Shown: positions 18,767 to 28,188 of the stretch, one piece after another
How positions within the stretch are numbered: position 1 is the stretch's first letter
Layout of the letters: every line of letters starts with the position of its first letter
DNA from: Corynebacterium ciconiae DSM 44920
GTDB lineage: Bacteria; Actinomycetota; Actinomycetes; Mycobacteriales; Mycobacteriaceae
Reading direction: 5' to 3'
Length of the DNA stretch: 64,000 nt
Assembly: GCF_030440575.1 (NCBI RefSeq)
Contig: NZ_CP047189.1
Coordinates: 1,736,001 to 1,800,000 of the forward strand
Translations under genes and position numbers: made by a program
Notes under the pieces: generated by a model
What the model was told of the DNA's origin: nothing
Seen by the model: only the letters and a program-made list of their open reading frames with translations
The model's database searches: none

Positions 18767-21700
18767 TTAGAGGGCACGGACGAGCTCAGCGAGGGGGTCA
18801 TCACCGCGATCGCGCAGGCGCCGCACGGTCGTTCGCCGCGGACAGTCGGCGTCTAGCCCAATGGCCAGATTGAGCGCGCCGATCACCGCCGTGGGCTCCA
18901 CTCCTTCTGCTAGGGCACCCTCGGCGTCGAGAAATTGCTCATCGGCCCCCATGCGGTTGATAAGTTTCACGAGCCCTTCGGCATCCTCCCGCAGCGCTGG
19001 CGCCCGAGTGATATCGAAGTTGCTGCCAAAGTGCAGCCAGGCTCGATCGCCTTCTTCTAGTTCGAGATCACGGATGAAACGGGAGATCGTGCCCAGCGCG
19101 GCGTTGGTCTTTCCCCACGTGAGGCGCTGCTCGCCGAGGCGGCTGGGAATCAGCACGGATTCGCCATAGGCCACATCATAAAGGGCAAGCACCCCACGAT
19201 CGACGGCCGTACCGGACCCGCGCACATGATCGTGGTGAATGCTCAGCAGCAGCTGCCATTCGCCATCGCGCAGATACAGCCCGCGAGTCTGCTCCGGCTG
19301 GGCATCATTAACCACCGCTTCCTCGCTGCTGCGGTAGCGCACCTGACCATTGTCCAGCACGAAGTCGCCGGTGTCGGCGTAGACGCGCACGGAATTGGGC
19401 GAGACCCCATAGCCGGTGGCTTCCTCGATGAGCTCCTGCAGCGCCACCCCGCGGCTGCGCTCGGGATCTTCGGCATTGGCCTGTGCTAGGCGGTTGGCGA
19501 TGAAATCAGCGATGGTGGTCCACTCCTGCTTGCCCCATTCCCGCAGCGCCCAGGTGCGCCGCCCGCACCGCTGCACCACCTCGGCTGCTGCGAGGGCATT
19601 ATCAATAGAGTTCATGCTGCGATCAGGCAGCACGGCGTGCAGCTGCTCGGAGGTCATCGGCTCGCCTTCCACCTGCAGCACACCACAGGCCCGGGCCACC
19701 ACCGATTCGGTGCGGCTCAGCACGTGCTCCTTATAGATCACATAGGGGGTGAGCACCTCGACCCACTCGCGCATCAGTTCCACCTCGGCGCCCGCTGCCT
19801 CAGCGAGGGTTTCGAGTGCGATCACCCCGTAGGCATCAGCGGCGCTAGCGATGGCCTCATCCACCGCGTCGATAAATCCTGCACGGCTAAACCACAGGTA
19901 ATCGGCGGTGTGCTCGCAGTCGGTGAATTCCACGCACTCCACACCCCACGCACCTGGCTCGCCCACCAGCGGCAGAATCCGCAGCAGGTCGGTCTCTATC
20001 CCCTCGGGCGCTAGCTCCAGCGCCGGCAGTTCGCGGTAGAGCTCCGTGGCGCGCCGAGCAGCCCCCACCCTCCCGCGCAGCGCGGCTTGAACCAGAGCGC
20101 AGGCAGGGCCGATGGCGGCGAGAGAGGCACACAGGTCTCGTTCGAGTTGGCGGACCCTTTCGCGACTGACATCAAAGCGGTCCCCGAGTTCCTGCAGCGT
20201 GGCCTCGCCAACGAGACGCTCATCCAGGATCACCCCGAGGCGTTCATCGCTAGCGAGCACCTCGGCGATCTCTGCGCAGGCTGCGCGCACCACCTGTTCT
20301 GCACGTTTCGGCAGATCCGCAATCTCCGCGGCAACACTCTCAGGCAGCGCCTCAGTCTGCGTTGTCACCAGCGTTGCAGTGCCGCTGAGCGCCAGCCAGT
20401 CCAGTAACGCGGACTGCGAACGCTCCTCTGTGTCAGGCGCTGCGAGTGTCTCGGGGCGCGGCGTGGCGGCCTCGATCCCGGCCGCATCGGCTGTGCCCCC
20501 TGCCTCGTATTCATCAAGGGCCAACAGCACGACCTCGCTGATAAGTTTCTGCAGCCGCACCCGCCCAATGCCGGGCAGATCCGCCAGCTGCTGCGCGCTC
20601 ACCTGCGTCACACCGCTGTCCGGTGGGGTGTTCAGCAGCGACCGGGCGCGGGCCCACATCCGCCCCTCCGGCACCATTGTCGTGCGCAGATAAGGCGAAA
20701 GCTCACCTAGGGGCGTGGTGCTGTCGCGCGCGAGCCACGCCTGGACGATACTCAGAGTGTCGCAGCCGCTAAGTGCACCCAGATCCAGCCACGGAAAAAC
20801 CTCCCCCAGGCTGTGTTTTTGCCGTTCTGCCTCGGAATCTTTTTCCGTTGAGCTTATCGACGCCATCATGGCCGCCAACGCCCGGGCAAAACCCACCTCG
20901 TCGATGATCTGCACCCCGAGCTCGCGGGCCTTGGTGGCCTTGCGGGACATGGTGTGCACATCCGCGGCCACCACCAGCCGAGAGGCCCGAATCACCCCGC
21001 CTACGCTCAGCCCCGCCTCGCGGGCACGGGCCTCCCAGGTGTCTCTGGGTGTCACCAGCGCGCCGGTGAAGCTCACCCGATCACCCGGCGCGAGAGCGCA
21101 CACCTCAGCATGCTCGCCGTCGGCTCCGGCGGCGTAGGTGTCCTCGGCGGGCTGGGCGAGCAGCTGATGGAATCGTTCCGTGTCGATCGAGAGCTGCTCG
21201 GCGATGCGCTCGAGCCAGCACCGCTCCCGCTCGGCCACCACCCCGTCAGCCCAGGCCTCTACCACCAATTGCGTGAGATAGTGCTCGTGCAGCTCGCTGA
21301 TGTCCTCGGCTGCCAGCCCTTGGGCTGTGGCCACCCGGTTCAGCTGCTCAAGCTCCTGCGTGCTCAGCCGGCCATCCACCATCGCTTGGGCCAGGGCCGC
21401 GCAGTAGCGATCGGAGGCTGCATCCCCGGTGGCTGGCATGGCCGTGATGAGCCGGAAGAGCCAAGCGGACTCGGCCGAGGAGGAGGCGTCGATAAGCGCC
21501 TCGCTCCACGCCTGCAGCGGGCCAGAGGCAGCCGACCCGCACAGCCCGTCTTGCCGCGCTAAGCATGCAACCTCGGAGTCAGCCAGTGCGGCCAGCTGCT
21601 CGGTGGGGCACATCAAGGGCTCTGCGGTGCTGCGCAGCCGGGGATGCCGGCGCAGCAGCTCAGCCCACAGCTGGGCGGTGGCCACAGCATCGGCAAGCGC

Positions 21701-22204
21701 GGTGTGGGCAGCACTATTGTTCACCCCAATCGCCGCGATGCACTCGGACAAGGAACGCGGCGCCCCTGGCAGAAGCCGGCGCGAGAGAGCTTGAGTGTCC
21801 AACAACCACGTGCCCTGCGGCAGCTCTAGCCCAGCGCGGGCGAACTCGTGCTCGAGGAAACGGCGCTCGAAGGGGGCGTTGTGGGCCACCAGAATCCGCC
21901 CCTGTAGCACCTGTGCTAGCCGCTGGGCGATCTGTGCAAAGGTGGGGGCCTTCACCAGATCCGTGGCGGTGATGTGATGAATGTGGGAATTATTAAAGCC
22001 ACACTCCGGTTGCACCAATGTGCGCCAAAAGCCTTCGGGATGCGCCTGCGCATCGAGTAACACGATGCCGATTTCAAGGATTCTGCTGCTTCTGCTGAAT
22101 CCGGTGGTCTCGAGGTCGATCACGGCGAAACCCGGCTCAGTGCGGCCGCAGATGTGCTCAAAGGCGGCATGCGTGTTCAGTTCTTTCTGTGTGGATAACA
22201 GCAA
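18767..22204 (-). CDS. Multidomain DEDD exonuclease / TerB-like / BRCT / HhH / sigma-like HTH protein
   Basis: 1145 residues. Domains in order: DnaQ-like 3'-5' exonuclease (about 25-190) with FAVIDLETTG (Asp30, Glu32) and HTALADA (His167, Asp172); a TerB-like helical segment (265-350); BRCT (372-447, GDRVSFTGALVTPRD); helix-hairpin-helix (540-560, LADLPGIGRVRLQKL); a sigma-region-4-like HTH (664-690, LQELGDRFDVSRERVRQLE); and a 450-residue C-terminal region with further winged-helix-like parts. DNA repair or processing is likely but no function is proven. The frame has no ATG near its beginning: the first codon after a stop is TTG 22204. A TACACT -10 at 22225-22230 would start RNA just upstream. 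Confidence 0.8.
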   Translation of the reverse strand: MLLSTQKELNTHAAFEHICGRTEPGFAVIDLETTGFSRSSRILEIGIVLLDAQAHPEGFWRTLVQPECGFNNSHIHHITATDLVKAPTFAQIAQRLAQVLQGRILVAHNAPFERRFLEHEFARAGLELPQGTWLLDTQALSRRLLPGAPRSLSECIAAIGVNNSAAHTALADAVATAQLWAELLRRHPRLRSTAEPLMCPTEQLAALADSEVACLARQDGLCGSAASGPLQAWSEALIDASSSAESAWLFRLITAMPATGDAASDRYCAALAQAMVDGRLSTQELEQLNRVATAQGLAAEDISELHEHYLTQLVVEAWADGVVAERERCWLERIAEQLSIDTERFHQLLAQPAEDTYAAGADGEHAEVCALAPGDRVSFTGALVTPRDTWEARAREAGLSVGGVIRASRLVVAADVHTMSRKATKARELGVQIIDEVGFARALAAMMASISSTEKDSEAERQKHSLGEVFPWLDLGALSGCDTLSIVQAWLARDSTTPLGELSPYLRTTMVPEGRMWARARSLLNTPPDSGVTQVSAQQLADLPGIGRVRLQKLISEVVLLALDEYEAGGTADAAGIEAATPRPETLAAPDTEERSQSALLDWLALSGTATLVTTQTEALPESVAAEIADLPKRAEQVVRAACAEIAEVLASDERLGVILDERLVGEATLQELGDRFDVSRERVRQLERDLCASLAAIGPACALVQAALRGRVGAARRATELYRELPALELAPEGIETDLLRILPLVGEPGAWGVECVEFTDCEHTADYLWFSRAGFIDAVDEAIASAADAYGVIALETLAEAAGAEVELMREWVEVLTPYVIYKEHVLSRTESVVARACGVLQVEGEPMTSEQLHAVLPDRSMNSIDNALAAAEVVQRCGRRTWALREWGKQEWTTIADFIANRLAQANAEDPERSRGVALQELIEEATGYGVSPNSVRVYADTGDFVLDNGQVRYRSSEEAVVNDAQPEQTRGLYLRDGEWQLLLSIHHDHVRGSGTAVDRGVLALYDVAYGESVLIPSRLGEQRLTWGKTNAALGTISRFIRDLELEEGDRAWLHFGSNFDITRAPALREDAEGLVKLINRMGADEQFLDAEGALAEGVEPTAVIGALNLAIGLDADCPRRTTVRRLRDRGDDPLAELVRAL
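20852..20862 (+). repeat. GCTTATCGACG 11-mer, copy 3
   Basis: Exact plus-strand match inside the minus-strand multidomain gene, read there as GCG-TCG-ATA-AGC (Ala-Ser-Ile-Ser), a third frame. Confidence 0.8.
21487..21497 (-). repeat. GCTTATCGACG 11-mer, copy 4
   Basis: Exact minus-strand match 625 bases from copy 3 in the same gene, in the opposite orientation, read as CTT-ATC-GAC-GCC. Confidence 0.8.
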
Positions 22205-22224
22205 TCATTTTCTCTAGCCCACTT

Positions 22225-22230
22225 AGTGTA
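22225..22230 (-). promoter_or_regulatory. -10 element of the multidomain exonuclease gene
   Basis: TACACT on the minus strand, 20 bases before TTG 22204, predicting a leader of about 13 nt. The rest of the 298-base divergent gap to the MFS gene shows no other clear element apart from an AGGAG site at 22491-22495. Confidence 0.45.
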
Positions 22231-22502
22231 GCGATGCCTGTGTATTTTGTACCGCCTTTTCAGCCTTCTTTCCCACCCCCTACCCTCGCGCCGAAAACCT
22301 CGTCGACCAGCGGCGACAGCACACACCACTTAGTACAGCCGCACTTTAAGCAGTGCGGCCTTAATGCCACCGCCTTCTAGGCGCAGGCATAGCATCAAAG
22401 AGCTCACCTGCCCAGAGCACAGCTTTATCCAGCCCCAGTGCCGTTTCTATCAGCCCCTTAACGCAGGCCCTCTCGCCTCGTTTCGCTTTCAGGAGTATCA
22501 CC

Positions 22503-23759
22503 ATGTCCACCCAGCGTCCAGGGTCAATCTCTGGTTCGACTCAGGAAAAGGCCAACGCCCGCCGCCTGATTGCCGCCAATAGCCTGCAAAACGTGGGTGA
22601 TCAGTTTGTGGCGGCCAAAACGGTGCTGCCGTGGCTGCTCGCCCACGCCGGCACGCCTGGTTTTTTCATCGCCCTTTTGGTGCCGATCCGCGAGTCCGGT
22701 TCCATGCTGCCCCAGGCGGCACTCACCCCGTGGGTGATGCGCCATGATCGCCGAGCCGGAATCTGGGTGGCTGGCGCCCTCGGCCAGGCGATCACCGCGG
22801 CCATCATCGGACTTGGTGCACTCGTGCTTGAGGGTTGGTGGCTCGGCGTGTGCGTGGTGCTAGCCCTAGCTGGGTTCGCGCTGGCTCGCTCTTTGTGCTC
22901 GATTGCTTCGAAGGATGTTCAGGGACGCACCGTGGCCAAGGGGCGACGCGGCCGCATCAACGGCACCTCCACCATGATCGGCGGACTAGTGGCCATCGGT
23001 GTAGGCGGCGCTGTGCGGCTGATGCGCGAGCACGCCCCCGATTGGCTGCTGGCGGGTCTGATCTTGCTTGCTGCTGGCCTGTGGCTCATCGGTGCGCTGG
23101 TATTTCACCGCATCGAGGAACCGGCCCATGCCGCCGATGACAGCCAACGCCCCACAGGCGGCTGGGTGAAGGACATGCGCACCCTGCTGGGTGGGGATAC
23201 AGACTTCCGGAACTTTGTGATTCTGCGTTCGCTGCTGCTGGTTTCCTCGCTCTCGCCGGCCTTTATTGTGGCGCTCTCCCAAGAAGCCACCGCCCTGCTC
23301 GCGGGATTGGGCTCCTTTCTTGTGGCCTCCGGACTGGCTGCGGTGCTCGGCGGCAGGATCTCGGGAATCTGGTCGGATCGCTCCTCTAAGTCGGTGATGA
23401 CCATCGGTGCCGCGGTTGCCTCAACGACATTGCTGGCCGTAGTGGCCTGTTATTGGTGGGCCCCCACCGGCTGGCAGCCTTGGCTCTATCCCCTGCTGTT
23501 CTTTGTGGTCAGCCTGGCCCACACCGCGATCCGGGTGGCCCGCAAGACCTACATCGTGGACATGGCCGAGGGTGATGTGCGCACCCGCTATGTGGCGGTA
23601 GCCAATACCGCCATGGGCTTCATCCTGCTCTTCACCGGCGTGATCTCCGGACTCTTCGCCCACTTCGGCGCCCAGTGGGCACTGGTATTTCTCGCCGCCT
23701 TAGGGTTTATCGGCGTGGTCTTCTCCCGCGGTATCGCGGATGTCTCCGCCACCTCCTAA
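22503..23759 (+). CDS. Major facilitator superfamily transporter
   Basis: 418 residues, about eleven to twelve hydrophobic helices, start ATG 22503 seven bases after AGGAG. The N-terminal half has RLIAANSLQNVGDQFVAAKT (first helix) and PWVMRHDRRAGIWVAGALGQ, a loop resembling MFS motif A; the C-terminal half starts near NFVILRSLLLVSSLSPAFIV. Substrate unknown; sequence gives no specific clue. Single gene between the exonuclease and glmU. LplT-like or drug-efflux roles are possible. Confidence 0.82.
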   Translation: MSTQRPGSISGSTQEKANARRLIAANSLQNVGDQFVAAKTVLPWLLAHAGTPGFFIALLVPIRESGSMLPQAALTPWVMRHDRRAGIWVAGALGQAITAAIIGLGALVLEGWWLGVCVVLALAGFALARSLCSIASKDVQGRTVAKGRRGRINGTSTMIGGLVAIGVGGAVRLMREHAPDWLLAGLILLAAGLWLIGALVFHRIEEPAHAADDSQRPTGGWVKDMRTLLGGDTDFRNFVILRSLLLVSSLSPAFIVALSQEATALLAGLGSFLVASGLAAVLGGRISGIWSDRSSKSVMTIGAAVASTTLLAVVACYWWAPTGWQPWLYPLLFFVVSLAHTAIRVARKTYIVDMAEGDVRTRYVAVANTAMGFILLFTGVISGLFAHFGAQWALVFLAALGFIGVVFSRGIADVSATS

Positions 23760-23905
23760 AACACGCCACACCCACCCCACGGGTTCCCACGGGGGCGGCG
23801 CCCGAGCCGGCGCTACAGCCTGTGAGTCGCCCCAGTACCGAGGGCGGCTAATGGTAGTTTTAGACCCGTACACGAAACGCGATCGATAAAGAGTCACCTA
23901 CCTTT

Positions 23906-25378
23906 ATGTCAGATACTTCCCATAATTCCGCCGCCACCGCAGTGATCATGCTCGCTGCAGGGGCCGGCACCCGAATGAAGTCCGCCACCCCGAAGATGCT
24001 GCACCCCGTAGCCGGCCGCTCCATGCTGGCCCACGGCCTGCACGCCGCGGCGGGCATTAACCCCAGCCATCTCATCGCAGTCGTCGGCCATGGCCGCGAG
24101 CAGGTGGTGCCCGCCATCGAGGCCGAGGCGCCGAGTCTGCCACACTCCCCTGCCGTGCGCACCGCGGTACAGGAGGAGCAAAACGGCACCGGCCACGCCG
24201 TAGGCATCGGCCTCGAGGCCCTGCCCGCTGACTTCACCGGCACCGTGGTGGTCACCACATCCGATATCCCGGCGCTTAATGCCGAGACTCTGCAGCAGCT
24301 GGTGCTCACGCACACCAGCGCCCCGCAAGCCGCGGTCACCGTGCTCACCACCGCGGTGGATAACCCTCACGGCTACGGCCGCATCATCCGCGACGAGGAT
24401 GGCCGCGTGACCGAGATCGTGGAGGAAAAAGACGCCACCGATGCCCAGCGGGCTGTCACTGAGGTCAACTCCGCCGTCTACGCCTTCGACGCCGCCCTGT
24501 TGCGCGAGGCCCTGACCCAGCTGGATACCAACAACGCCCAGGGCGAGCTGTATCTGACCGACGTGATCAAGATTGCCCGCACCTCGGGCAAGCTGGTGCG
24601 CGCCCACAAGCTCGCGGATTCCTACTATGTTTCGGGTGTCAACGACCGAGTGCAGCTGGCCGCGATGAGCAAGGAATTCAACCGCCGCCTCTGCGAAGAG
24701 GCCATGCGCGGCGGCGCCACCATCGAGGATCCGGCCACCACCTTCATCGACTGCACCGTGCGCATCGGCCAGGATGTGACCATCCACCCCGGTACCCAGC
24801 TCAAGGGCACCACCACCATCGCCGATGGCGCGGAGATCGGCCCAGACACCACGCTCACCAACGTGGAGGTCGGCGAGGGTGCTCAGGTGGTGCGCACCCA
24901 CGGCTTCGACTCCCGTATCGGTGCCGGCGCCTCGGTGGGACCGTTTACCTACCTACGCCCAGGCACTGATTTGGGCGAGAAGGGCAAGCTCGGCGGTTTC
25001 GTGGAGTCTAAGAACGCCACGATCGGCCGCGGCTCGAAGATCCCGCACCTGACCTATATCGGCGACGCTGAAGTGGGCGAAGAGTCCAATATCGGCTGCT
25101 CCTCGGTGTTTGTGAACTATGACGGCGTGAGCAAGCACCGCTCCGTGGTGGGCAGCCATGTTCGACTCGGTTCCGACACCATGATTGTGGCCCCAGTGAC
25201 CATTGGTGACGGCGTGTACTCCGGTGCAGGTACAGTAATTAAAGATGATGTACCTGCAGGTTCGCTCGTAGTCTCAGGCGGCAAGCAGCGCAACATCGAA
25301 GGGTGGGTAGAGCGCAAGCGACCGAACACCCCGGCTGCCGACGCCGCAGCTGCCGCCCGAAAGCCCAAGCAAGCATAA
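23906..25378 (+). CDS. glmU: Bifunctional GlmU (N-acetylglucosamine-1-P uridyltransferase / glucosamine-1-P acetyltransferase)
   Basis: 490 residues. The N-terminal pyrophosphorylase domain (about 10-240) has [20 protein letters not shown] and [15 protein letters not shown]; the C-terminal left-handed beta-helix has hexapeptide repeats ([25 protein letters not shown]), [19 protein letters not shown] and the acetyl-CoA site [16 protein letters not shown]. It makes UDP-GlcNAc for peptidoglycan and mycothiol. Followed after 24 bases by prs, the usual actinobacterial pair. The N-terminus is about ten residues longer than typical. Confidence 0.97.
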   Translation: MSDTSHNSAATAVIMLAAGAGTRMKSATPKMLHPVAGRSMLAHGLHAAAGINPSHLIAVVGHGREQVVPAIEAEAPSLPHSPAVRTAVQEEQNGTGHAVGIGLEALPADFTGTVVVTTSDIPALNAETLQQLVLTHTSAPQAAVTVLTTAVDNPHGYGRIIRDEDGRVTEIVEEKDATDAQRAVTEVNSAVYAFDAALLREALTQLDTNNAQGELYLTDVIKIARTSGKLVRAHKLADSYYVSGVNDRVQLAAMSKEFNRRLCEEAMRGGATIEDPATTFIDCTVRIGQDVTIHPGTQLKGTTTIADGAEIGPDTTLTNVEVGEGAQVVRTHGFDSRIGAGASVGPFTYLRPGTDLGEKGKLGGFVESKNATIGRGSKIPHLTYIGDAEVGEESNIGCSSVFVNYDGVSKHRSVVGSHVRLGSDTMIVAPVTIGDGVYSGAGTVIKDDVPAGSLVVSGGKQRNIEGWVERKRPNTPAADAAAAARKPKQA

Positions 25379-25402
25379 GGAAAGGTAAGGCATCGAGAAA
25401 CG

Positions 25403-26380
25403 ATGACTGGCCAGTGGACAGATAACCAAAAGAACCTCATGGTGTTTTCCGGTCGGGGCAACTCGACCCTCGGCGAGCAGGTGGCGCACGAGCTCGGAAC
25501 TGAGCTCACCCCTACCACCGCCCGCGACTTCGCCAACGGCGAGATCTTTGTGCGGTTCGAGGAATCCGTGCGCGGCTGCGACGCCTTCGTGATCCAGTCC
25601 CACGCCCAGCCGCTGAACAAGCTGCTGATGGAACAGCTGATCATGATCGACGCGCTCAAGCGAGGCTCCGCCAAGCGCATCACCGCGATCCTGCCCTTCT
25701 ACCCCTACGCGCGCCAGGACAAGAAGCACCGTGGCCGCGAGCCGATCTCCGCCCGCCTGGTGGCCGATCTGCTCAAGACCGCCGGCGCCGACCGCATCGT
25801 GTCCGTGGATCTGCACACCGACCAGATCCAGGGTTTCTTCGACGGCCCCGTCGATCACATGCACGCCATGCCGATCCTCACCGACCACATCAAGAGCAAC
25901 TACGAGCTCGAGAACATCTGCGTGGTCTCCCCCGATGCCGGCCGCGTGAAGACCGCCGAGAAGTGGGCCAACACCCTAGGCGATGCCCCCATGGCTTTCA
26001 TCCACAAGACCCGCTCCGTGGACGAGGCAAACAAGGTGACCGCCAACCGCGTGGTCGGTGACGTACAGGGCCGCACCTGCGTGCTGCTCGACGACATGAT
26101 CGATACCGGCGGCACCATCGCCGGCGCAGTGAAGGTGCTTAAGGAGGCAGGTGCCGGCGATGTGATCATCGGCTGCACCCACGGTGTGTTCTCCGACCCG
26201 GCCCGCGAGCGCCTCTCCAAGTGCGGCGCCAAGGAAGTCATCACCACCGACACCCTCCCGCAGAACCCCGAGGGCTGGGACAACCTCACCGTGCTGCCCA
26301 TCGCCCCGCTGCTGGCCAAGACGATCCACGAGATCTTCGAAAACGGTTCGGTGACCACCCTCTTCGAGGGCGAGGCCTAA
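25403..26380 (+). CDS. prs: Ribose-phosphate pyrophosphokinase
   Basis: 325 residues. It makes PRPP from ribose 5-phosphate and ATP. Visible are the catalytic flexible loop region YPYARQDKKHRGREPISARL, the Mg/PRPP-binding HTDQIQGFFDGPVDH, and the PRPP loop CVLLDDMIDTGGTIAGA. Co-transcribed with glmU. In related genomes rplY and pth follow directly; here two catabolic blocks intervene. Confidence 0.97.
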   Translation: MTGQWTDNQKNLMVFSGRGNSTLGEQVAHELGTELTPTTARDFANGEIFVRFEESVRGCDAFVIQSHAQPLNKLLMEQLIMIDALKRGSAKRITAILPFYPYARQDKKHRGREPISARLVADLLKTAGADRIVSVDLHTDQIQGFFDGPVDHMHAMPILTDHIKSNYELENICVVSPDAGRVKTAEKWANTLGDAPMAFIHKTRSVDEANKVTANRVVGDVQGRTCVLLDDMIDTGGTIAGAVKVLKEAGAGDVIIGCTHGVFSDPARERLSKCGAKEVITTDTLPQNPEGWDNLTVLPIAPLLAKTIHEIFENGSVTTLFEGEA

Positions 26381-26403
26381 CCGCTTAGGACTCCTTCACC
26401 GCC

Positions 26404-26437
26404 GGCCGCCGTCTCCCCTCTCTGCGAGGCGGCGGCC
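26404..26437 (+). terminator. Hairpin downstream of prs
   Basis: GGCCGCCG (26404-26411) pairs with CGGCGGCC (26430-26437), followed by GCTTCTGCGCTT. The U-tract is weak. A copy of the 11-mer repeat follows at once. Confidence 0.55.
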
Positions 26438-26445
26438 GCTTCTGC

Positions 26446-26456
26446 GCTTATCGACG
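26446..26456 (+). repeat. GCTTATCGACG 11-mer, copy 5 (intergenic)
   Basis: Exact match between the prs hairpin and the terminator of the aromatic operon, outside any gene. Confidence 0.8.
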
Positions 26457-26477
26457 CTAGGAGCGGGTGGTGAACAC

Positions 26478-26512
26478 GAAAAGCCCGCCCTGCGCAGAAG
26501 CGCAGAGCGAGC
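26478..26512 (-). terminator. Rho-independent terminator of the aromatic (upper) operon
   Basis: On the minus strand GCTCGCTCTGCGC pairs along all 13 bases (three G-U) with GCGCAGGGCGGGC across a TTCT loop, then TTTTCG. It lies nine bases past the hydrolase stop. Confidence 0.88.
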
Positions 26513-26520
26513 AATCAGAG

Positions 26521-27375
26521 CTAGAGACGCTCAGAAAGCCATTGCTTAATTACGCGGTTGAACTCATCAGCGCGCTCCACCTGGGACCAGTGACCGCACT
26601 GGGAGAAGATATGCACGTCGGCATGAGGGACCACATTCAGCAAATCCCAGGTTCGCGACACCGGAATCACTTTGTCCTGGGTGCCATGAATTAGCAGGAC
26701 CGGAATATCGAGTTCCGCCAACTTGTCGAAATCGAGGGGTAGCTCATTGCGGTCTCGGTCACGAGCCGCAACAACTTCCTTGAGTCGGTCACTTGCCGTG
26801 TCGTTGAGAGCGGAGTTGTAGCGCAAATCCACGAGCTCCTCGGTGATAAGGGTCTTGTCCACCACGAAAAGCTCGAGCGTATCTCGGATACCCTCCCTGG
26901 TCAGAGTCGGATTCGAGTGCCCCTTCAATGCACCGGTGAGCTTAGCCCCTCCAGTACCCATGGAGATGATTCCAGCAAGGCGCTCTGGGTGATCGATCGC
27001 GAACTGGAAAGCAAGCCACCCACCCAGGGAATTACCGACGATCCAGGTCTTTTCGATACCGAGTGCATCTAGCACGCGAATCGCATGATCGACCCACTGG
27101 CGGATTCCATACTCGGTTCCCTCTGCCACCACTGTCTGGCCGTACCCGATGGAATCGATGGCAATGCAACGGCCAAACTCCGCGATCTGGGGCAAGTTGA
27201 GCCACCAGTTGGCCGCGGCGGTGACTCCGGTTCCCGATCCGTGCAGGAACAGGATGGGCGTTCCCTCACCCAGTTCGTGGTAGTGCGTGATCTCGCCCGG
27301 AGCAGTTTCAAGCCACTTGTCCTCCAGGCCAAAGAAAGGGTCAGTCTTGAAGTCGGGGATGTGTGTCTCAGTCAT
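26521..27375 (-). CDS. mhpC: Alpha/beta hydrolase, meta-cleavage product (C-C bond) hydrolase, MhpC-like
   Basis: 284 residues from ATG 27375. Alpha/beta-hydrolase features: oxyanion loop LFLHGSGTGVTAAANWW, nucleophile elbow VGNSLGGW (Ser116), Asp in LLIHGTQDKVIP and His in SQCGHWSQVERADEF. These match MhpC/BphD/DmpD enzymes that split the ring-fission product of a catechol. With an MhpB-type dioxygenase in the same island, the likely substrate is 2-hydroxy-6-oxonona-2,4-dienedioate or its unsaturated analogue. Last gene of the upper operon, before a strong terminator. A GTG/ATG start 19-24 bases upstream is possible. Confidence 0.85.
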   Translation of the reverse strand: MTETHIPDFKTDPFFGLEDKWLETAPGEITHYHELGEGTPILFLHGSGTGVTAAANWWLNLPQIAEFGRCIAIDSIGYGQTVVAEGTEYGIRQWVDHAIRVLDALGIEKTWIVGNSLGGWLAFQFAIDHPERLAGIISMGTGGAKLTGALKGHSNPTLTREGIRDTLELFVVDKTLITEELVDLRYNSALNDTASDRLKEVVAARDRDRNELPLDFDKLAELDIPVLLIHGTQDKVIPVSRTWDLLNVVPHADVHIFSQCGHWSQVERADEFNRVIKQWLSERL

Positions 27376-27451
27376 AGCGCCTACTGTATCCTCCATCACA
27401 TTTTCAGTTCAGTTACTTGTTCCATTGTGCGGGACGTGGCCCCGTTCCGGA

Positions 27452-27868
27452 TCACTCCCGCGGTCGCGGCACGGAATAGGTGGTAATGAATTTTCCGAGC
27501 AGTGTTCCACTGTCACTGGAGTGCACCTCTGTATCTGTCACGATGATTGACTTTCCTGCCCGCACGATTCGGGCAGTAGCAATCGCGTCGCCTGTCTTCG
27601 CGTTAGCCACCACGTTAACGGTGGAGGACACAGCCAGCGGAAATACTCCCTCATCCACGTTGTACATCACCAACCATGTGGCAGTGATGTCTGCCAGGCC
27701 AAACAGCGCCGGTGCGGCAAACATCCCAGCGGGCTGTGATACCTCTGCCCTCAGAGGCATTCCCACCTTCACGCACTCAGCCGAACCCTCGATTGGGTAA
27801 AGACCGAGAGTGATGGCGATGTCATTTACTCGCGAGTAGAACGCGTTCCACTTGTCTTCAAAAGTCAT
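27452..27868 (-). CDS. PaaI-type hotdog thioesterase
   Basis: 138 residues, one hotdog domain. Visible family features are AGMFAAPALFGLADITATWLVM (catalytic helix region; the usual HGG is changed) and VVANAKTGDAIATARIVRAGKSIIV. It would hydrolyse an acyl-CoA thioester. Its ATG overlaps the stop of the preceding small gene (ATGA), so it is translationally coupled to it and to the CoA ligase. In this context it could release CoA from stalled aromatic intermediates. Not part of the E. coli hca/mhp set. Confidence 0.75.
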   Translation of the reverse strand: MTFEDKWNAFYSRVNDIAITLGLYPIEGSAECVKVGMPLRAEVSQPAGMFAAPALFGLADITATWLVMYNVDEGVFPLAVSSTVNVVANAKTGDAIATARIVRAGKSIIVTDTEVHSSDSGTLLGKFITTYSVPRPRE

Positions 27869-28188
27869 GTCAGCTCCAATGAATCGATATCCGTTGAGTG
27901 TTTCTTCACCCGATCAGGCTCAGCAACCATAAGATTCAGTTCCGCCCCGTCTCGCGTTTCGACATCCACCACAAAGTGCATTCCCGCCGATTCGCAGGCG
28001 CGCACTCCTTCAAGGTCATCGACATCCACGCCAACAATTACCCGGCGACAGCGTGGATACTCCCTAAACACTCGCTCGATGCAAGCACTCATGCGTTCCG
28101 TGGTGCTCAGAGACATCTCGAGGTCGTCGGCACCATAGGGGTAGGTGTGCTTCAATGGAGAACGATCAATGGGGGTGAGGCTAGGCAT
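27865..28188 (-). CDS. Small protein resembling the C-terminal half of a GNAT acetyltransferase
   Basis: 107 residues from ATG 28188, which overlaps the ligase stop (ATGCCTAG). The segment VDDLEGVRACESAGMHFVVD resembles the last helix-strand unit of GNAT domains (...aGF..v). No acetyl-CoA pyrophosphate loop (Q/RxxGxG/A) is visible, so catalysis is doubtful. It may be a truncated acetyltransferase, a binding module or an accessory to the CoA ligase. Tight overlaps on both sides (ligase before, thioesterase after) argue that it is translated. Confidence 0.6.
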   Translation of the reverse strand: MPSLTPIDRSPLKHTYPYGADDLEMSLSTTERMSACIERVFREYPRCRRVIVGVDVDDLEGVRACESAGMHFVVDVETRDGAELNLMVAEPDRVKKHSTDIDSLELT

